Source: Diorhabda sublineata (lineage: Eukaryota; Arthropoda; Insecta; Coleoptera; Chrysomelidae). Taken from it: a DNA stretch of 64,000 nucleotides. Positions 33,071 to 43,607 of this stretch are shown here, piece after piece; position 1 is the first letter of the stretch; each line of letters starts with the position of its first letter. The stretch covers positions 5,843,805-5,907,804 of the forward strand of contig NC_079484.1 in NCBI RefSeq assembly GCF_026230105.1, written 5' to 3'. The notes beneath the pieces were generated by a model. The model worked only from the letters and a program-made list of their open reading frames with translations, did not search any database and was not told the origin of the DNA. The position numbers were made by a program, and so were the translations under genes.

Positions 33071-34960
33071 TTATACGCACTTCAGAAGTCTAAGGAGAAT
33101 ATTTCCAGAGCATTCCAAGATCTGCTTAATAGCGTCACAATGAAAGTTTATTCTATAATTTCGTTCATTGTGTTTATACACGCTGGAGCCCTTCCCCACT
33201 TCCTAAATGATGTAAAAAATAATTTTTCCTAATGGTGGATTGGTCGGGGAGGTCCATTTGCATGAGACCACCAAGTTTTCCCGAATAAACTACAGGACTG
33301 TTGACGTCACACACTACCATTGTCAGGACAGGTCAGGGATCACTTTCCAAACACAATTTTAATTGCGTTGACGATCGAATATATGTTTAGTGATTTTTAC
33401 GTATTTTCTTTGATAAATTTTACAAAAAACTGCCTTCTGGCACAAAACATATTACCATCTTATACAACAGTAAACGTTTTTAATTAAATAACTTCAAACT
33501 ACACACACTACCTCACGAACTTTATTTGGACAGTGAACTATAACAATGTGACGGCCGTGACGTCACGCTCCGATGGTCTATTAAATACATTGTATTAATT
33601 TTTTGATCGATAGGTATATGAAAAGCTTGGTATATGCGAAACCGGTAAACACACGGAACTAAATGATCGATAGACTATATCACAGCATTATTTTCACGTC
33701 ATCTAATCGCTCACAGGGAACACCCTGTATAATACATTCAAGCTTTAATTTTTTTCATAACAATCTGTTACTTGCAATTAAAATGCGAGTCGCAGTCATG
33801 CTCTGTACATTATTGAACCTATTGAAATAAAAATGATGGTCAAATTCATTGCATTGAATTTGGAATTGCACATAATAATTTTTGAGCCTTTTTAACCCTG
33901 AAAATACAGCTCCAAAGATATAAACGTCAGCCAAAGAAGGAATACATTCGTGAGACTGTAGACTAATTTTTTCTATTTCGGAGGAAAGAAAACCCTATTT
34001 TGGTAACGTGATAGAAATAATTTTCACAATTAGTAGTGGTTCTCTAAAATGTACTTAAAACATCATATTGAAGTTCGTTTTCTGTTGAAAATAATTAAAT
34101 ATAAGTGAAATGATATCCTTGAAAATAAAGTGGAATCAAAAACAATTCTCTTTATAAGAGCCAATATGCCTGTAAATTCCAATTCCCAGATTGAATTTGT
34201 GAGCATTGAATAATTCAGTAAAGTCCGGTCGCAGAATGAAAGACATCGTCCGTCCGCCCCACACCTCTTCCTTTCTCTTTTCTGGCGAATTCCCCGACAA
34301 TTTCTTACCCAATTTTCTTATTTCCAATTTGTTGTTTCATCTTGTCGAGTGCCCACTTTATGGATACGTTTGCGATTCGGTCGATCCCTTATTTTTATTA
34401 TTATCATGATATAAATCTTGGAACGTAAGACGTCACGGAATTTGAACTTTGTAAAAACATTTTTCTAATAATCCAAAAAGATCTATTCAACGTTTTTAGA
34501 CAAATATCTCATGTTTTATTGGTTATTCGGTTATTATAAAAAATATAAGCTTGAATTTGATTTGAGCACGCAATAATTCATGAGATCCAATCACTTGATA
34601 TAAGATTTCATAAGCAACAGATGATTTTATCAAAAAGTATTCACACAACACGATTCTTGATAGACTCATACATCGGAATTTTGGACAACAACATAAACAA
34701 AACATTTCATCAGCTTACAATGAATTTTTGGCTTAATTTCATCGCTTGGAAAGTAAATGGAAAATGTTTACAATTGGTTTGCATAATATCATCATGATCA
34801 TGGGTCCTTCAGTGATGAATGTCGAGAAGATTGACCACAATCGGTTGTCATTCCAAGAAACATCAATGCTGTGCGCAACGTGATTAAAGAAGAACGACGT
34901 GCGATTTACTAAGAGATAGAGGATTCTCTTAGAATATTGTAAACTATAATACCATCGATA
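33071..34960. other. No gene seen; two TGACGTCA sites and a TE-end-like motif
   Basis: Perfect TGACGTCA palindromes (CRE-type) lie at 33302-33309 and 33558-33565. ACACCCTGTATAATAC at about 33721 resembles the terminal motif at 28.92 kb. Overlapping short frames at 34136-34409 and 34523-34966 have no recognisable motif. Confidence 0.4.
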
Positions 34961-35275
34961 ATGCATGGATATTTAGGTGTGACCTATACATCAGAAACGA
35001 GGCCAGAAACATCTGAAATGAAACAACTCTTGAAGACCACAGCCACACCAATACACCGAGAAAAAAGCGAAAACATCTTAGACGATCATGTGGCATACAT
35101 ATGGGTATCAAAGCGTAAGAAAAAAATAGCAAAAGATAAATATCCAATTGGAACACGGAGTAGAGGTCAAGAAATAAAAAGGTGGAGTGGTAACCTAGAG
35201 CCAGGATGAAGAAAGATATCAAAGAAGGAGCAGACTATGGTCCTGTCATGGGAGAAAGAAGAAAAATTTAGGTGT
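34961..35275 (+). pseudogene. LINE ORF2 C-terminus scrap
   Basis: The frame starting around 34961 reads TYTSETRPETSEMKQLLKTT, then LDDHVAYIWVSKRKKKIAKD and RGQEIKRWSGNLEPG. This matches the YxSETW, WxDHVxRM and RPxKRWxDNLEPG blocks at the end of an insect LINE ORF2. The last block recurs at 21.3 kb. The palm domain is missing, and a segment between the first two blocks is deleted. Confidence 0.6.
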
Positions 35276-35339
35276 AAGAAATATATGTTTCTATTGGACT
35301 CAGCATGATAATAAAGCATGTTAATACTAAATATTTGAA

Positions 35340-35480
35340 GAAATAAGGACCTAATTAATGTCTTACAGCCCATATTCACCCGATTTAGCGCCCAATGACT
35401 TTTTTGTTTCCACTGTCAAACAAAAAATGCGCGGACAGCAATTTTCATTACCCCAAGAAGGTATTCAGGATTTTGAAAAC
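35340..35480 (+). pseudogene. mariner transposase third-catalytic-block fragment
   Basis: The frame contains YSPYSPDLAPNDFFVSTVKQ then KMRGQQFS, matching the mariner block with the third catalytic Asp (PND). Residues after about QDFENYAFAI no longer resemble the family, although the frame stays open to 35660. No second catalytic block or inverted ends were found. Confidence 0.65.
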
Positions 35481-35773
35481 TATGCTTTTGCGATATTAGC
35501 TTCAGAGTCGAAAACTAGTTCATTTATGTTTCAGTTTTTGAATAAACTTGAAACGCAACCCTCACATCCATGCAATTATCTACGGTACAGAAAAAATTTT
35601 ACGGATAACTGGAAATTTAATATGAATATAAATTCAATCTGCCGTCGTGAATTTCAATGAAACCTCCCGAAGAAGTAGAATAAACTCTCACTGGAAATCT
35701 ACTTTACTGATAGAGATCTCTACTTATAAGAATCGAAATTTAATACTATCAAAACAAGAGGATTCTGTCTAGC

Positions 35774-36240
35774 TTATGAGAATGACAATATTTCATGTCC
35801 ATTATCTTTAGCTATCTTCATTTGTGGGTTGTCTCCTTTTTTAAGTACCTTAAGTACTTCCTTTGTCTTGCTGCTTTCCACTAATTTCACTAATATCGGT
35901 CGGTCTAATCCATTTTTCGGCTTTCCAATTCTTATAATATCATCGATGTCCAATTCTACATCAAGCTTGATGTCTAACGCATTCATTTCTTGTCTAACTT
36001 TTTCTAATATTTCTTCTCATTTCCTCTATCCTGTATTAGGTTTTTTCTCTTCATTTCTCGCTGTAGACGCAATTTTGACGTTTTGCTTTTGCACTCCTCC
36101 CTTTAGTTCTGTATTTTCTTGGTTTGTTTTTTTCAACACATTGATTACTTCTTCCAGTTTCATCTATACTTTTATTAAGAATTTTGCCATGTTTTTTTCC
36201 ACTTCAAGTTTATTATTGTTCACTAGTTTAAACAGGATAT
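35774..36240 (-). pseudogene. LINE ORF1-like remnant: coiled coil then nucleic-acid-binding segment
   Basis: The minus strand gives KLEEVINVLKKTNQENTELK, a Lys/Glu-rich stretch likely to form a coiled coil. After stops it continues in the same frame NALDIKLDVELDIDDIIRIG then RPILVKLVESSKTKEVLK. The IxRIGKxKxxxxRPILVKL block is characteristic of ORF1 proteins of L1-like and related LINEs, which bind RNA. Two stops interrupt the coiled-coil part and the C-terminus becomes unrelated after KVLKKGDN. No ORF2 follows directly downstream on that strand. The plus-strand 157-codon frame here is an antisense shadow. Confidence 0.55.
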
Positions 36241-36468
36241 TCCAGCTCAACCGTTTAATTCGCTTTCATTCAGTATTAAAAATCTTTTTTCACACAATCT
36301 GACAACGCCGAAAATATTAAAGCTAACCTTAAAATTTCTTATCTTAGATGCTTTATTGCACCGAAAGCGATAACGTAATTTAATTCCAAATTTGAGATTA
36401 TTGTAAAAGAAAAATGTATGTATCACTTTGGTATCACATTTTTAACTAATATTACCTAGTGTTTTATA

Positions 36469-36862
36469 CAGTGCTTTTCAGATAAAAGTATCCACCTTTA
36501 ATAACTTTTGTAATACTGGTATTTAGAAAAAATCCAAAAACATGTCAATTTATGTTGGAAGGGGCAAGCATTATGGCTTATTTAAGCTTACTGGAAAAGC
36601 CACCCCCTCACCCCTAGCAGCATCCCCTTAATTTTTTTAAATTACTTTTCATATTTTTTATGTAAAATTTGGATACTCCTCTTTGAGCTGATTTCAAAAA
36701 TGTATAATACTTGTAGGTTAAAGTGGTTAGTTTATGAGATAAACAATTTTTCTTTTAAGAGTACAAATTTTACTTATTATTTACTTTCACCTTATTTGCC
36801 TGTACTAAAATGGGTTGTACAACAGTTCAAACTCTTTAATCTTTTTAACTGTGCTATTTATT
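36469..36862 (+). repeat. Left terminal inverted repeat, 394 bp
   Basis: Inverted copy of 38071-38463. Visible differences include CTCTTTGAG versus CTGTTTGAG, a small T-run indel and a few single-base changes. Its inner border (CTGTGCTATTTATT) lies 6 bases from the transposase stop codon. Open frames inside it are repeat-derived and occur in both arms. Confidence 0.9.
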
Positions 36863-36868
36863 ATGAAG

Positions 36869-37948
36869 TTACAATAAGTGTTCAAAATGAGTACCCTTCA
36901 CTTCCATACAATGGTATAATCTATTTTGAAATGCCTCTCTGACATTGCTTAATACGGCTGGATTTAATTGTCGACATTCATTTTCTATCCTCTCTCGTAA
37001 ATCATCCAGAGATTCTGGTTGGGTAGCATAAACTTTTGTTTTTAAATACCCCCATAAAAAGAAGTCTAGGGGTGTTAAATCCGGTGACCTAGGTGGCCAC
37101 TCCATCATCTGCCCCCTTCTACCTATCCAACGAGCGGGGAATGTTTCGTTTAAAAATTGTCGGACAGGCATAGCATAGTGTGGGGGAGCTCCGTCTTGTT
37201 GAAATACCAGTAAATCTTCGGAAAGGTTATCATCATTTTCTATTATTGTTGTAATACGTGGGTCAACCCCTTCCCTGAGTAACTCAAGATATGATTCACC
37301 ATTTAAATTTCCGTTGATGAAGAAAGGTCCGACAATGTGGTCACCTAGAATACCACACCAAACGTTTAACTTTTGGGGATGTTGTGTATGGAATTCACGC
37401 ATAATATGTGGATCACTTTCAGCCCAATATCTACAATTATGCCTACTTACTAAGCCATTTAATGACCATGAGCATTCATCAGAAAAGCAAATATTGTTTA
37501 ACAATTGTGGATTGTTATTGATAATTTGCGTCATTGATTCGCAAAACTCTAGACGACGATCAAAATCATCTTCATTCAACTCGTGCACCAACTTAACTTT
37601 GTATGGGTGGTACTTGAATTTATGTAGAACTCGGAAAACTGTAGAAGATGAAACACCGATCGCTCTACTTATTGTTGACAACGATTGGGGTTGTTGAGCC
37701 TCTAAGCTGACTTGTTCTAAAATTGCCACTTGGATTGCTTCGTTATTTACGAGTCCCTCTCGCTTATGCACTTTATTGCAAACAGACCCTGTTGTGGTAA
37801 ATTTCTCCATCAGTTGAATTACATACTTATGAGTTGCATGTCTTCCGTCATGTAATTCGTTAAATATTCTAGCAGCAGCTCTTGCACAATTATTATTTTG
37901 GTAGTATAAACCTACAATTTCAATTCTTTCTTGCAAAGAGTAAACCAT
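36869..37948 (-). CDS. Tc1/mariner-superfamily transposase, 359 aa, intact
   Basis: DDE/D transposase that would cut out and reinsert the surrounding element at TA sites in the nucleus. The N-terminus (MVYSLQERIEIVGLYYQNNN) is the helix-turn-helix type common in insect transposases of the DUF4817 kind. A second HTH-like segment is at about 86-115 (LSTISRAIGVSSSTVFRVLH). Catalytic residues by my count: D157 in FSDECSWSLNG, D252 in FQQDGAPPH, and D295 in SPDLTPLDFFLWG. That leaves 42 residues between the last two, if the Asp of PLD is the third. The frame is unbroken to TAA. I chose the ATG at 37948; an in-frame ATG 10 codons upstream (37978) would add MIHYLFCFSK, which does not look conserved. 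Length fits the family. It lies between two 393-bp inverted repeats. A fragmentary relative is at 46.5 kb. Confidence 0.9.
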   Translation of the reverse strand: MVYSLQERIEIVGLYYQNNNCARAAARIFNELHDGRHATHKYVIQLMEKFTTTGSVCNKVHKREGLVNNEAIQVAILEQVSLEAQQPQSLSTISRAIGVSSSTVFRVLHKFKYHPYKVKLVHELNEDDFDRRLEFCESMTQIINNNPQLLNNICFSDECSWSLNGLVSRHNCRYWAESDPHIMREFHTQHPQKLNVWCGILGDHIVGPFFINGNLNGESYLELLREGVDPRITTIIENDDNLSEDLLVFQQDGAPPHYAMPVRQFLNETFPARWIGRRGQMMEWPPRSPDLTPLDFFLWGYLKTKVYATQPESLDDLRERIENECRQLNPAVLSNVREAFQNRLYHCMEVKGTHFEHLL

Positions 37949-38070
37949 TTTAGAGAAACAAAATAAATAATGTATCAAATTACACTATCAATAGTGACTA
38001 CAAATTCTAGTTGACAATGTCAAACTTTAATAAAAAGTAGAGTTTTTTGTTGTTTGGTTTTGATAAGTAG

Positions 38071-38463
38071 AATAAATAGCACAGTTAAAAAGATTAAAGA
38101 GTTTGAACTGTTGTACAACCCATTTTAGTACAGGCAAATAAGGTGAAAGTAAATAATAAGTAAAATTTGTGCTCTTAAAAGAAAAATTGTTTATCTCATA
38201 AACTAACCACTTTAACCTACAAGTATTATACATTTTTGATATCAGCTCAAACAGGAGTATCCAAATTTTACATAAAAAATATGAAAAGTAATTTAAAAAA
38301 TAAAGGGGATGCTGCTAGGGGTGAGGGGGTGGCTTTTCCAGTAAGTTTAAATAAGCCATAATGCTTGCCCCTTCCAACATAAATTGACGTGTTTTTGGAT
38401 TTTTTCTAAATACCAGTATTACAAAAGTTATTAAAGGTGGATACTTTTATCTGAAAAGCACTG
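38071..38463 (-). repeat. Right terminal inverted repeat, 393 bp
   Basis: Inverted copy of the left repeat. About 120 bases separate its inner border from the transposase start, and any promoter for the transposase must lie in this arm or the short gap. Confidence 0.9.
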
Positions 38464-38465
38464 TA

Positions 38466-39174
38466 TAAAGAAATTTCATTTTTTCAAAGGACTTGTATAA
38501 CGTTTACTTTCATGAATCGTAGTAACCTGCATGAACAAAAAACGAGGTCTCTAAAACCATTAACAAAGAAAATGAAAAAAGCTACCCACCATATATAACT
38601 TTGAAAAATTAATTAGTCATTAAATCGGCCACATTGTACGAAGCGGAGTTTTAAATATGAAAGTTAATTAGCTCGAGATTGATAGTACGATAGGCTTTGG
38701 CTTTTATAATCAGATATTCACCTGCATTCGTTTCAGAACCTCACAAAGCTTTTTCGCGTAGTATGGATTTCAATTAAGTATAACGTATAAATAAAAAAAA
38801 AGATGATAAAACTTAATGTAATAAAACGGGTGGATACATTCACATATTATATTTTGTACTTAGCTTTTATGGCGTTGGCTTCCTACATATTTCTCTTTCC
38901 GAATACCGAAAAAGATTTTTCACATATGTAATGAAAATATTCAATTTCCTTCTTTCAATTATCAATGAGTAATATAGACTCACAAATCCTTAGGGATAAT
39001 ATATCTAAACGCAACAATGATATTGAACTTTTGCATAAATCGACCATCCTCTCTTTGTATTTGACCTTGAGTATTTTCAGATAATCTGTAACAAGGTCTT
39101 TCCGTCGACATCGAAAAGCTACACAAATGGAATTCATTGTATCTTTAGAGTAGTAAGTTTGAGAATCCCTAATT
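38466..39174. other. No gene recognised
   Basis: A 137-codon minus-strand frame (38955-39368) runs into the tandem duplication that follows. It is Lys/Ile/Leu-rich and matches nothing I know, and probably arises by chance. Confidence 0.4.
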
Positions 39175-39895
39175 TTGTCCTTCACAATTTTCCATGATAA
39201 CTTAAAAAAAAATAATTTGGTTGTAATCTTTGGAAGTTTATTTACAAGAAATATACGTTCTATTTTCTCATAAAAACACATACTGTAATTGGGTGTGATC
39301 TTATACTTTTCAAAGATAAGCATTTTCCACCTAAAATCAAAATTCTTGACCAATGAGTGTAAGTACAAGGATGTGGAAAATATCTATCGGTTTTCATTTT
39401 TAATAGGATTTTGTCGAGTTCAATTGTTGGTAGAGATGTGTTCACGTAGGTTATGGAAATTCCAGAAAAGGTCCCGTTATAGTTACAGTATTAGCAGTCG
39501 TAGGAGACAACTTTTGTCATTCACAATTTTCCGTGATAATTTAAAAAAAAATAATTTGGTTATATTTTGTGAAAGCTTCCAGTTTATTTACAAGAGAGAC
39601 ACATTCTATTTTCTCATAACAACCTAAAATTAAATTTCTTCATCAACGAGTGTAAGTACAAGGATGTCCTTTTGGTATGTGGAAAATATCTATCGGTTTT
39701 CATTTTTAATATGATTTTGTGGTGGTTTTTCATTCTTGACAAAATCTTTGTACAAGGATTTCACTTCTTTAGAAACATCCAATGAATTGTGATCAGGGTT
39801 TTTTATTGGAGAGCTGATTAGTAGTTATTGCTAGAGATAGGAACATGTTAACGTGGGATATGGAAATTCCAGAGAAGGCCCTGATATAAATACAG
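39175..39895 (+). repeat. Degenerate tandem duplication, unit about 340-410 bp
   Basis: TTGTCCTTCACAATTTTCC (39175) recurs at 39514, and TATGGAAATTCCAGA (39450) recurs at 39858, with shared blocks such as TAAAAAAAAATAATTTGG, GAGTGTAAGTACAAGGATGT and TATCTATCGGTTTTCATTTT between. The offset grows from 339 to 408, so the second unit carries about 69 extra bases near 39720-39790. No coding content is evident. Confidence 0.7.
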
Positions 39896-40559
39896 GTGTG
39901 TTTACGTTTCGTGCGTTGTTTCTCTCTGTATTGAATATTTTTCTGTTGTAGATGTCGCTTGTTTTTAATTTTTTGAACGTACTAGTTTTCTCTCTACATG
40001 TGTAGTTACCAGTGATATTTATTTATTTTTTAGACTAACTAAACGATTTTATCCTGCTATCATTAACATTCAATTAGGATTATTGAATTTACCTTTATAT
40101 GGCTGAATTTAAGTGTGATTTTTATCAAAAAATCGTCTTGGAAAATGAGAAATATACAGTTCGCTGTAGTAAGGAGAGTCGCTATGCTGGACTGACACAA
40201 CAAAGGTGCTCTACCTTCAAATATACAACAAAATTAGATTTTTTGCACTGTTTGTGATTCCGCCACTCTAAACTATATTAAAGATAAACTATCATAGCTA
40301 CAAAAATCTCAGATCCACTGGAATAATGAAGGCCAAACGAACCAAACACATTTTTGAAGAGAATGGTCTCTATTGTTGACCACTCGGTGGGAAACGGGTG
40401 CACCAGGTTAAAGGAAAACCTCACGATATCAACGATAGTGATTCTTTCTCTTCCATTTCTTTAAGCGAGTTTGACTTTAATCAAATATGACAATAGACTA
40501 ATAGAAAATGAGCCAACCGTTACTAAATTCTTTCTCGTTATTATTCCACGAATTGTTAG
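39896..40559. other. No gene seen
   Basis: Nothing recognised; the 5' end of the Helitron that follows could lie in the last part. Confidence 0.4.
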
Positions 40560-41551
40560 AAGTTTTGGTTGCTGCGAATTTTGTATTGATCTTCTGTTTT
40601 CTTGATAACTCAAAAACGGTCGTACCAATTTAACTGAAAATTGGTGGGGAGGTAGCTTGGAAATAGGAGAAGGACAAGGGATATATTTATCCTGTTTCTA
40701 TAAGAAGTGACTTGGTATAACAAAACGCAACTACAGAACAACGAAAAATTTGTAAACATCAGTCTAGCCATCCATTTGATAAAAATGGTATAACAAAAGC
40801 AACTGACAGCTAAAGGTTATGTTTTCTATTAGTTTTTATTAGATTATCGTGCCGATATTATTATTAATAATGCCGTTACCAAGACGATCTAATATTTCCC
40901 AATAAAACCGTAATGCAACAAGTTTTCGAAAATTTGCGAACGAAAGGACTGGAGAAGAAAAAGAAATTGTACATGGAGAGCGCCCCATTAATAGGTCTCG
41001 ACTTCTTGCTTCTCATTAACAAATCGGTTGACAATATGAAATCGTCAAGCATACCTCAGAGATAAATAACAAGATTATTTTCGACGTAACAGAAGAAGTG
41101 CTGATTTGAGTCTACCAGCGTTTCGATTCGATTGCAGCACTGCATTCGCATTGGGGTAGGTTTTCATTCCGAAGATCCCGATGATTCCAATCAATTTGCC
41201 GTTTTAGCTCAAATGATTTCAATTTCCAATCCATCTTACATCCGCCATGACCATTAACAAATCTCAAGACCAATCTTTCAAGGTTTGTGGACTAAATATA
41301 GAAAATCCATGTTCCTCCCATGGTCAATAATATGGGGTATGTTCACGGGTCTGAGCACCATCTGCGTTATTTGTTCTTGCCGATAATAAAACAAAAGATA
41401 TCCATCTATCCCGAGGTCAAAGAAGAATCATCAAAATACTTGATTTTTTTAATTTATATTTATTATTCTAATAAAAAATTGAGCTCAATAGAATCCAATA
41501 TCTGCTTATCTATTCTTTCTAAAGCAGAACAAGGCTCACCGGGTTAGCTAG
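40560..41551 (+). mobile_element. Helitron deletion derivative
   Basis: The 5' part (about 40600-40700: AACTCAAAAACGGTCGTACC, GGTAGCTTGGAAATAGGAGA) resembles the leader of insect Helitrons. The coding start MPLPRRSNISQ, a stop, NRNAT and GEEKEIVHGE (from about 40871) matches the Rep/helicase N-terminus. After a large internal deletion the last helicase block appears. The 3' end reads CACCGGGTTAGCTAG (CTAG at 41548-41551) followed by T, as expected for Helitron termini. The exact 5' TC end is not resolved. Helitrons replicate by rolling circle; this copy lacks the Rep HUH domain and most of the helicase and is non-autonomous. Confidence 0.75.
41215..41420 (+). pseudogene. Helitron helicase C-terminal fragment
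   Basis: The frame reads QFPIHLTSAMTINKSQDQSF, then KVCGLNIENPCSSHGQ, stop, YGVCSRV, stop, APSALFVLADNKT. These are the last motifs (AMTINKxQGQ, HGQLYVACSRV) of the Pif1-like helicase of Helitron Rep proteins. The stop after HGQ replaces the usual Leu. Everything between this and the N-terminal piece at 40871 is deleted or unrecognisable. Confidence 0.75.
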
Positions 41552-42249
41552 TTTAAAAGATATATCAAGATTCTTGCGTTGTTAATGTTGCCATGCAAAC
41601 TTCTAATAACCAATAGATAAATATATTAGTATATTCATTAAAATCCGAATAAACAATGCTAGTTAAAATTTTTCTTCAAGCAGGCAGGACAATAAAAAGT
41701 AAGAAAAAAAATAGCGTTTCAAGGTAAATCGAGTTTAGCAGAGATTTGTGTCAATTAATAGTCTCATTTCCATCTAAGTTTGTACGTAAATTGGCTTCTA
41801 GTTTAAATTTATGGCCAAAATGGTCACATTAATTAGAACTGCAACGGTGTAGTGAACAGTGGCGGGACAGTTTTTTAAAATAATTGACTTCAAACTTTTC
41901 GTGTGAATTTCGCATGTCTATTTCACTAAATTAACCAAATCTCTAGAATTTTTAATCAATAATTTGTCCATTTTTGTTTCTTATGTGAAACCAAACATAT
42001 AATTGTAATTATTTGGTATTTTAAGGTGTGTCAGATCAAAAAATGCTTACATTTGTAGACATCTTAGCAAGTAAAGTAGACGCTGAGAATGTTTTTCGTA
42101 ATTGGGTCCAGTATAAACATTATGTCTCTGTTAAAAGTTTAGTTTCAAGTATAGAAATCGTGAATGAAATTTTATGAATAAAATCAAGATCTAAAAAATC
42201 GTTTGTGGTTCGTCACTTTGTAAACATATGATTAACCAGAGAATCAATT
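41552..42249. other. AT-rich DNA, no gene seen
   Basis: No motif. Confidence 0.5.
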
Positions 42250-43010
42250 TGCGATAACTGTCGGCGTGTTAGAACAGGTATTTTGATCAGAAGAAAGTCA
42301 GAAACAGGCCGAAAAGAAAAAAAATAGCAAAAATGAAGAGAGAAGTATTGGTTGAAGCGATTCACGGAGAAATAGGAATCGGTTTGCGAAAATTGGGCAG
42401 AAAATTCAAAATCTATTAGAAATATATAGAAAACATTCTAAAAGAACAGAATATAATCCAAAAATCAAGAGAATCGGCATACAAGTATTCTAAGAAGCAG
42501 CAAATTGATTAGAAATCCAAACTTAGAAGTTTCAGTGACAGCTATTTTCACCCGCTAAAGGTTTGGCAATCATTATCGACCACGAGTTTTACTTTTACTT
42601 TTAAAACGACAAGAAAGTAAATTCGAATTTCGAAAGACATAAAATGTTGAACATGAGAAATGAAAACGAGTATGTTAGATCCAAATAAATGCAATTCATA
42701 AAGAAAAAGCATCCTGTGGGAAATTTTGAATTCTTGAGTTTTCGCCAGATATGGCAACTGCTCATTATTCGAAGGACGTTATGGAAGCTTTTGCAGAATT
42801 GAATCTAGGAATGTTCCTAAATTCCCTTAACTGATGTCAATTGAACGTTTTTGACGAAATTTGAAACAAAAGGTTGTTTGGTTTGGAAGTAACTACACAT
42901 GAAGAATTGAAAAAGTAAATTTTGAACAAACTCCGGCAAACGTATTTCATAATTTAATGCAACATTTATAAAATTGGGAAAGCGAGCCGATTGGTTGCTG
43001 ATTTAGTAAT
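42250..43010 (+). pseudogene. IS630/Tc1/mariner-superfamily transposase remnant
   Basis: In several frames: GIGLRKLGRKFKIY (HTH), ESAYKYSKKQQID, stop, KSKLRSFSDSYFHPLK; then IIIDHEFYFYF where the family has MDDESYFT (first catalytic Asp, here His after one Asp); then FSPDMATAHYSKDVMEAFAE, which keeps the second catalytic Asp (PDMATAHY; PDLAxxHY in the family). The last acidic residue is not found. The family is one I recall from insects and is distinct from mariner and from the 36.5-38.5 kb element. Multiple stops, an internal deletion and no visible inverted ends. Confidence 0.55.
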
Positions 43011-43607
43011 ATGAAAGGTGTGTAATTATAGTCTTGTAATCATTTTTTCATAGAGTGCAAATAATTAAATTAAAACAAACAATTTATACACATTTTTTGT
43101 CCCTACACCCTGATGTAGATTAATTTGATAGAGCATCAGTGATTCTTCTACTTTTATTTCTAATCTTTCACTAGCGAATAACTTTCACCGATAACATAGT
43201 TAGATAGGCGATGCGATGTAGTTTCCAATCATTTCTCGTATTCGCAATCTCGAAAAACCCATAAATTACGTCATTGAAATATTTTTTACTAGTTTATTAA
43301 CTTTCAATCTTAATTTTAACGTCAATTCTGACATGTTTTATGGTTTAGTATTGTTCGATTAATACATCACATAAAAATTAGTACGTGATAAAAACGACTC
43401 CAGGTAATTACGAGAATAATTTATTATATACAAGGTACTAAGAAAATGATTCATAAGGCCAAATGAAAATAAATTGTTGAATACATGGAAGAGGTAGGGA
43501 ACGCGCATAAGTGAGAAGTGGCCACAAATATTTCCGACGTGAAATCAATTCACGTGTTACAGGATTATAATTTTATATTCTTCATTTTCTCAACGGCAAA
43601 AATAAAA
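43011..43607. other. AT-rich DNA, no gene seen
   Basis: No motif. Confidence 0.5.

Larger units (their letters stand above)
36469..38463 (-). mobile_element. Near-intact Tc1/mariner-superfamily element, 1,995 bp, long inverted repeats
   Basis: The two ends read CAGTGCTTTTCAGATAAAAG inward and are flanked by TA (36467-36468 and 38464-38465), the target duplication of this superfamily. The terminal inverted repeats are about 393 bp each (36469-36862 and 38071-38463) and differ at only a handful of positions. Between them lies one complete transposase frame on the minus strand. Long arms, near-identity of the arms and an open frame indicate a recent insertion and possibly an autonomous copy. 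It is the only such unit in the window. Joining the flanks at TA would give a plausible empty site. Confidence 0.9.

Noticed and set aside
35829..36302. 157-codon plus-strand open frame
   Set aside because: Antisense to the LINE ORF1 remnant (RPILVKL block on the minus strand).
36700..36942. Open frame starting MYNTCRLKWLVYEINNF, also present at 38027-38233 on the other strand
   Set aside because: It lies in the terminal inverted repeats, so the same peptide appears twice by duplication of non-coding DNA.
38955..39368. 137-codon minus-strand open frame
   Set aside because: It runs across a tandem duplication boundary and has no recognisable motif; AT-rich stop-free stretch.
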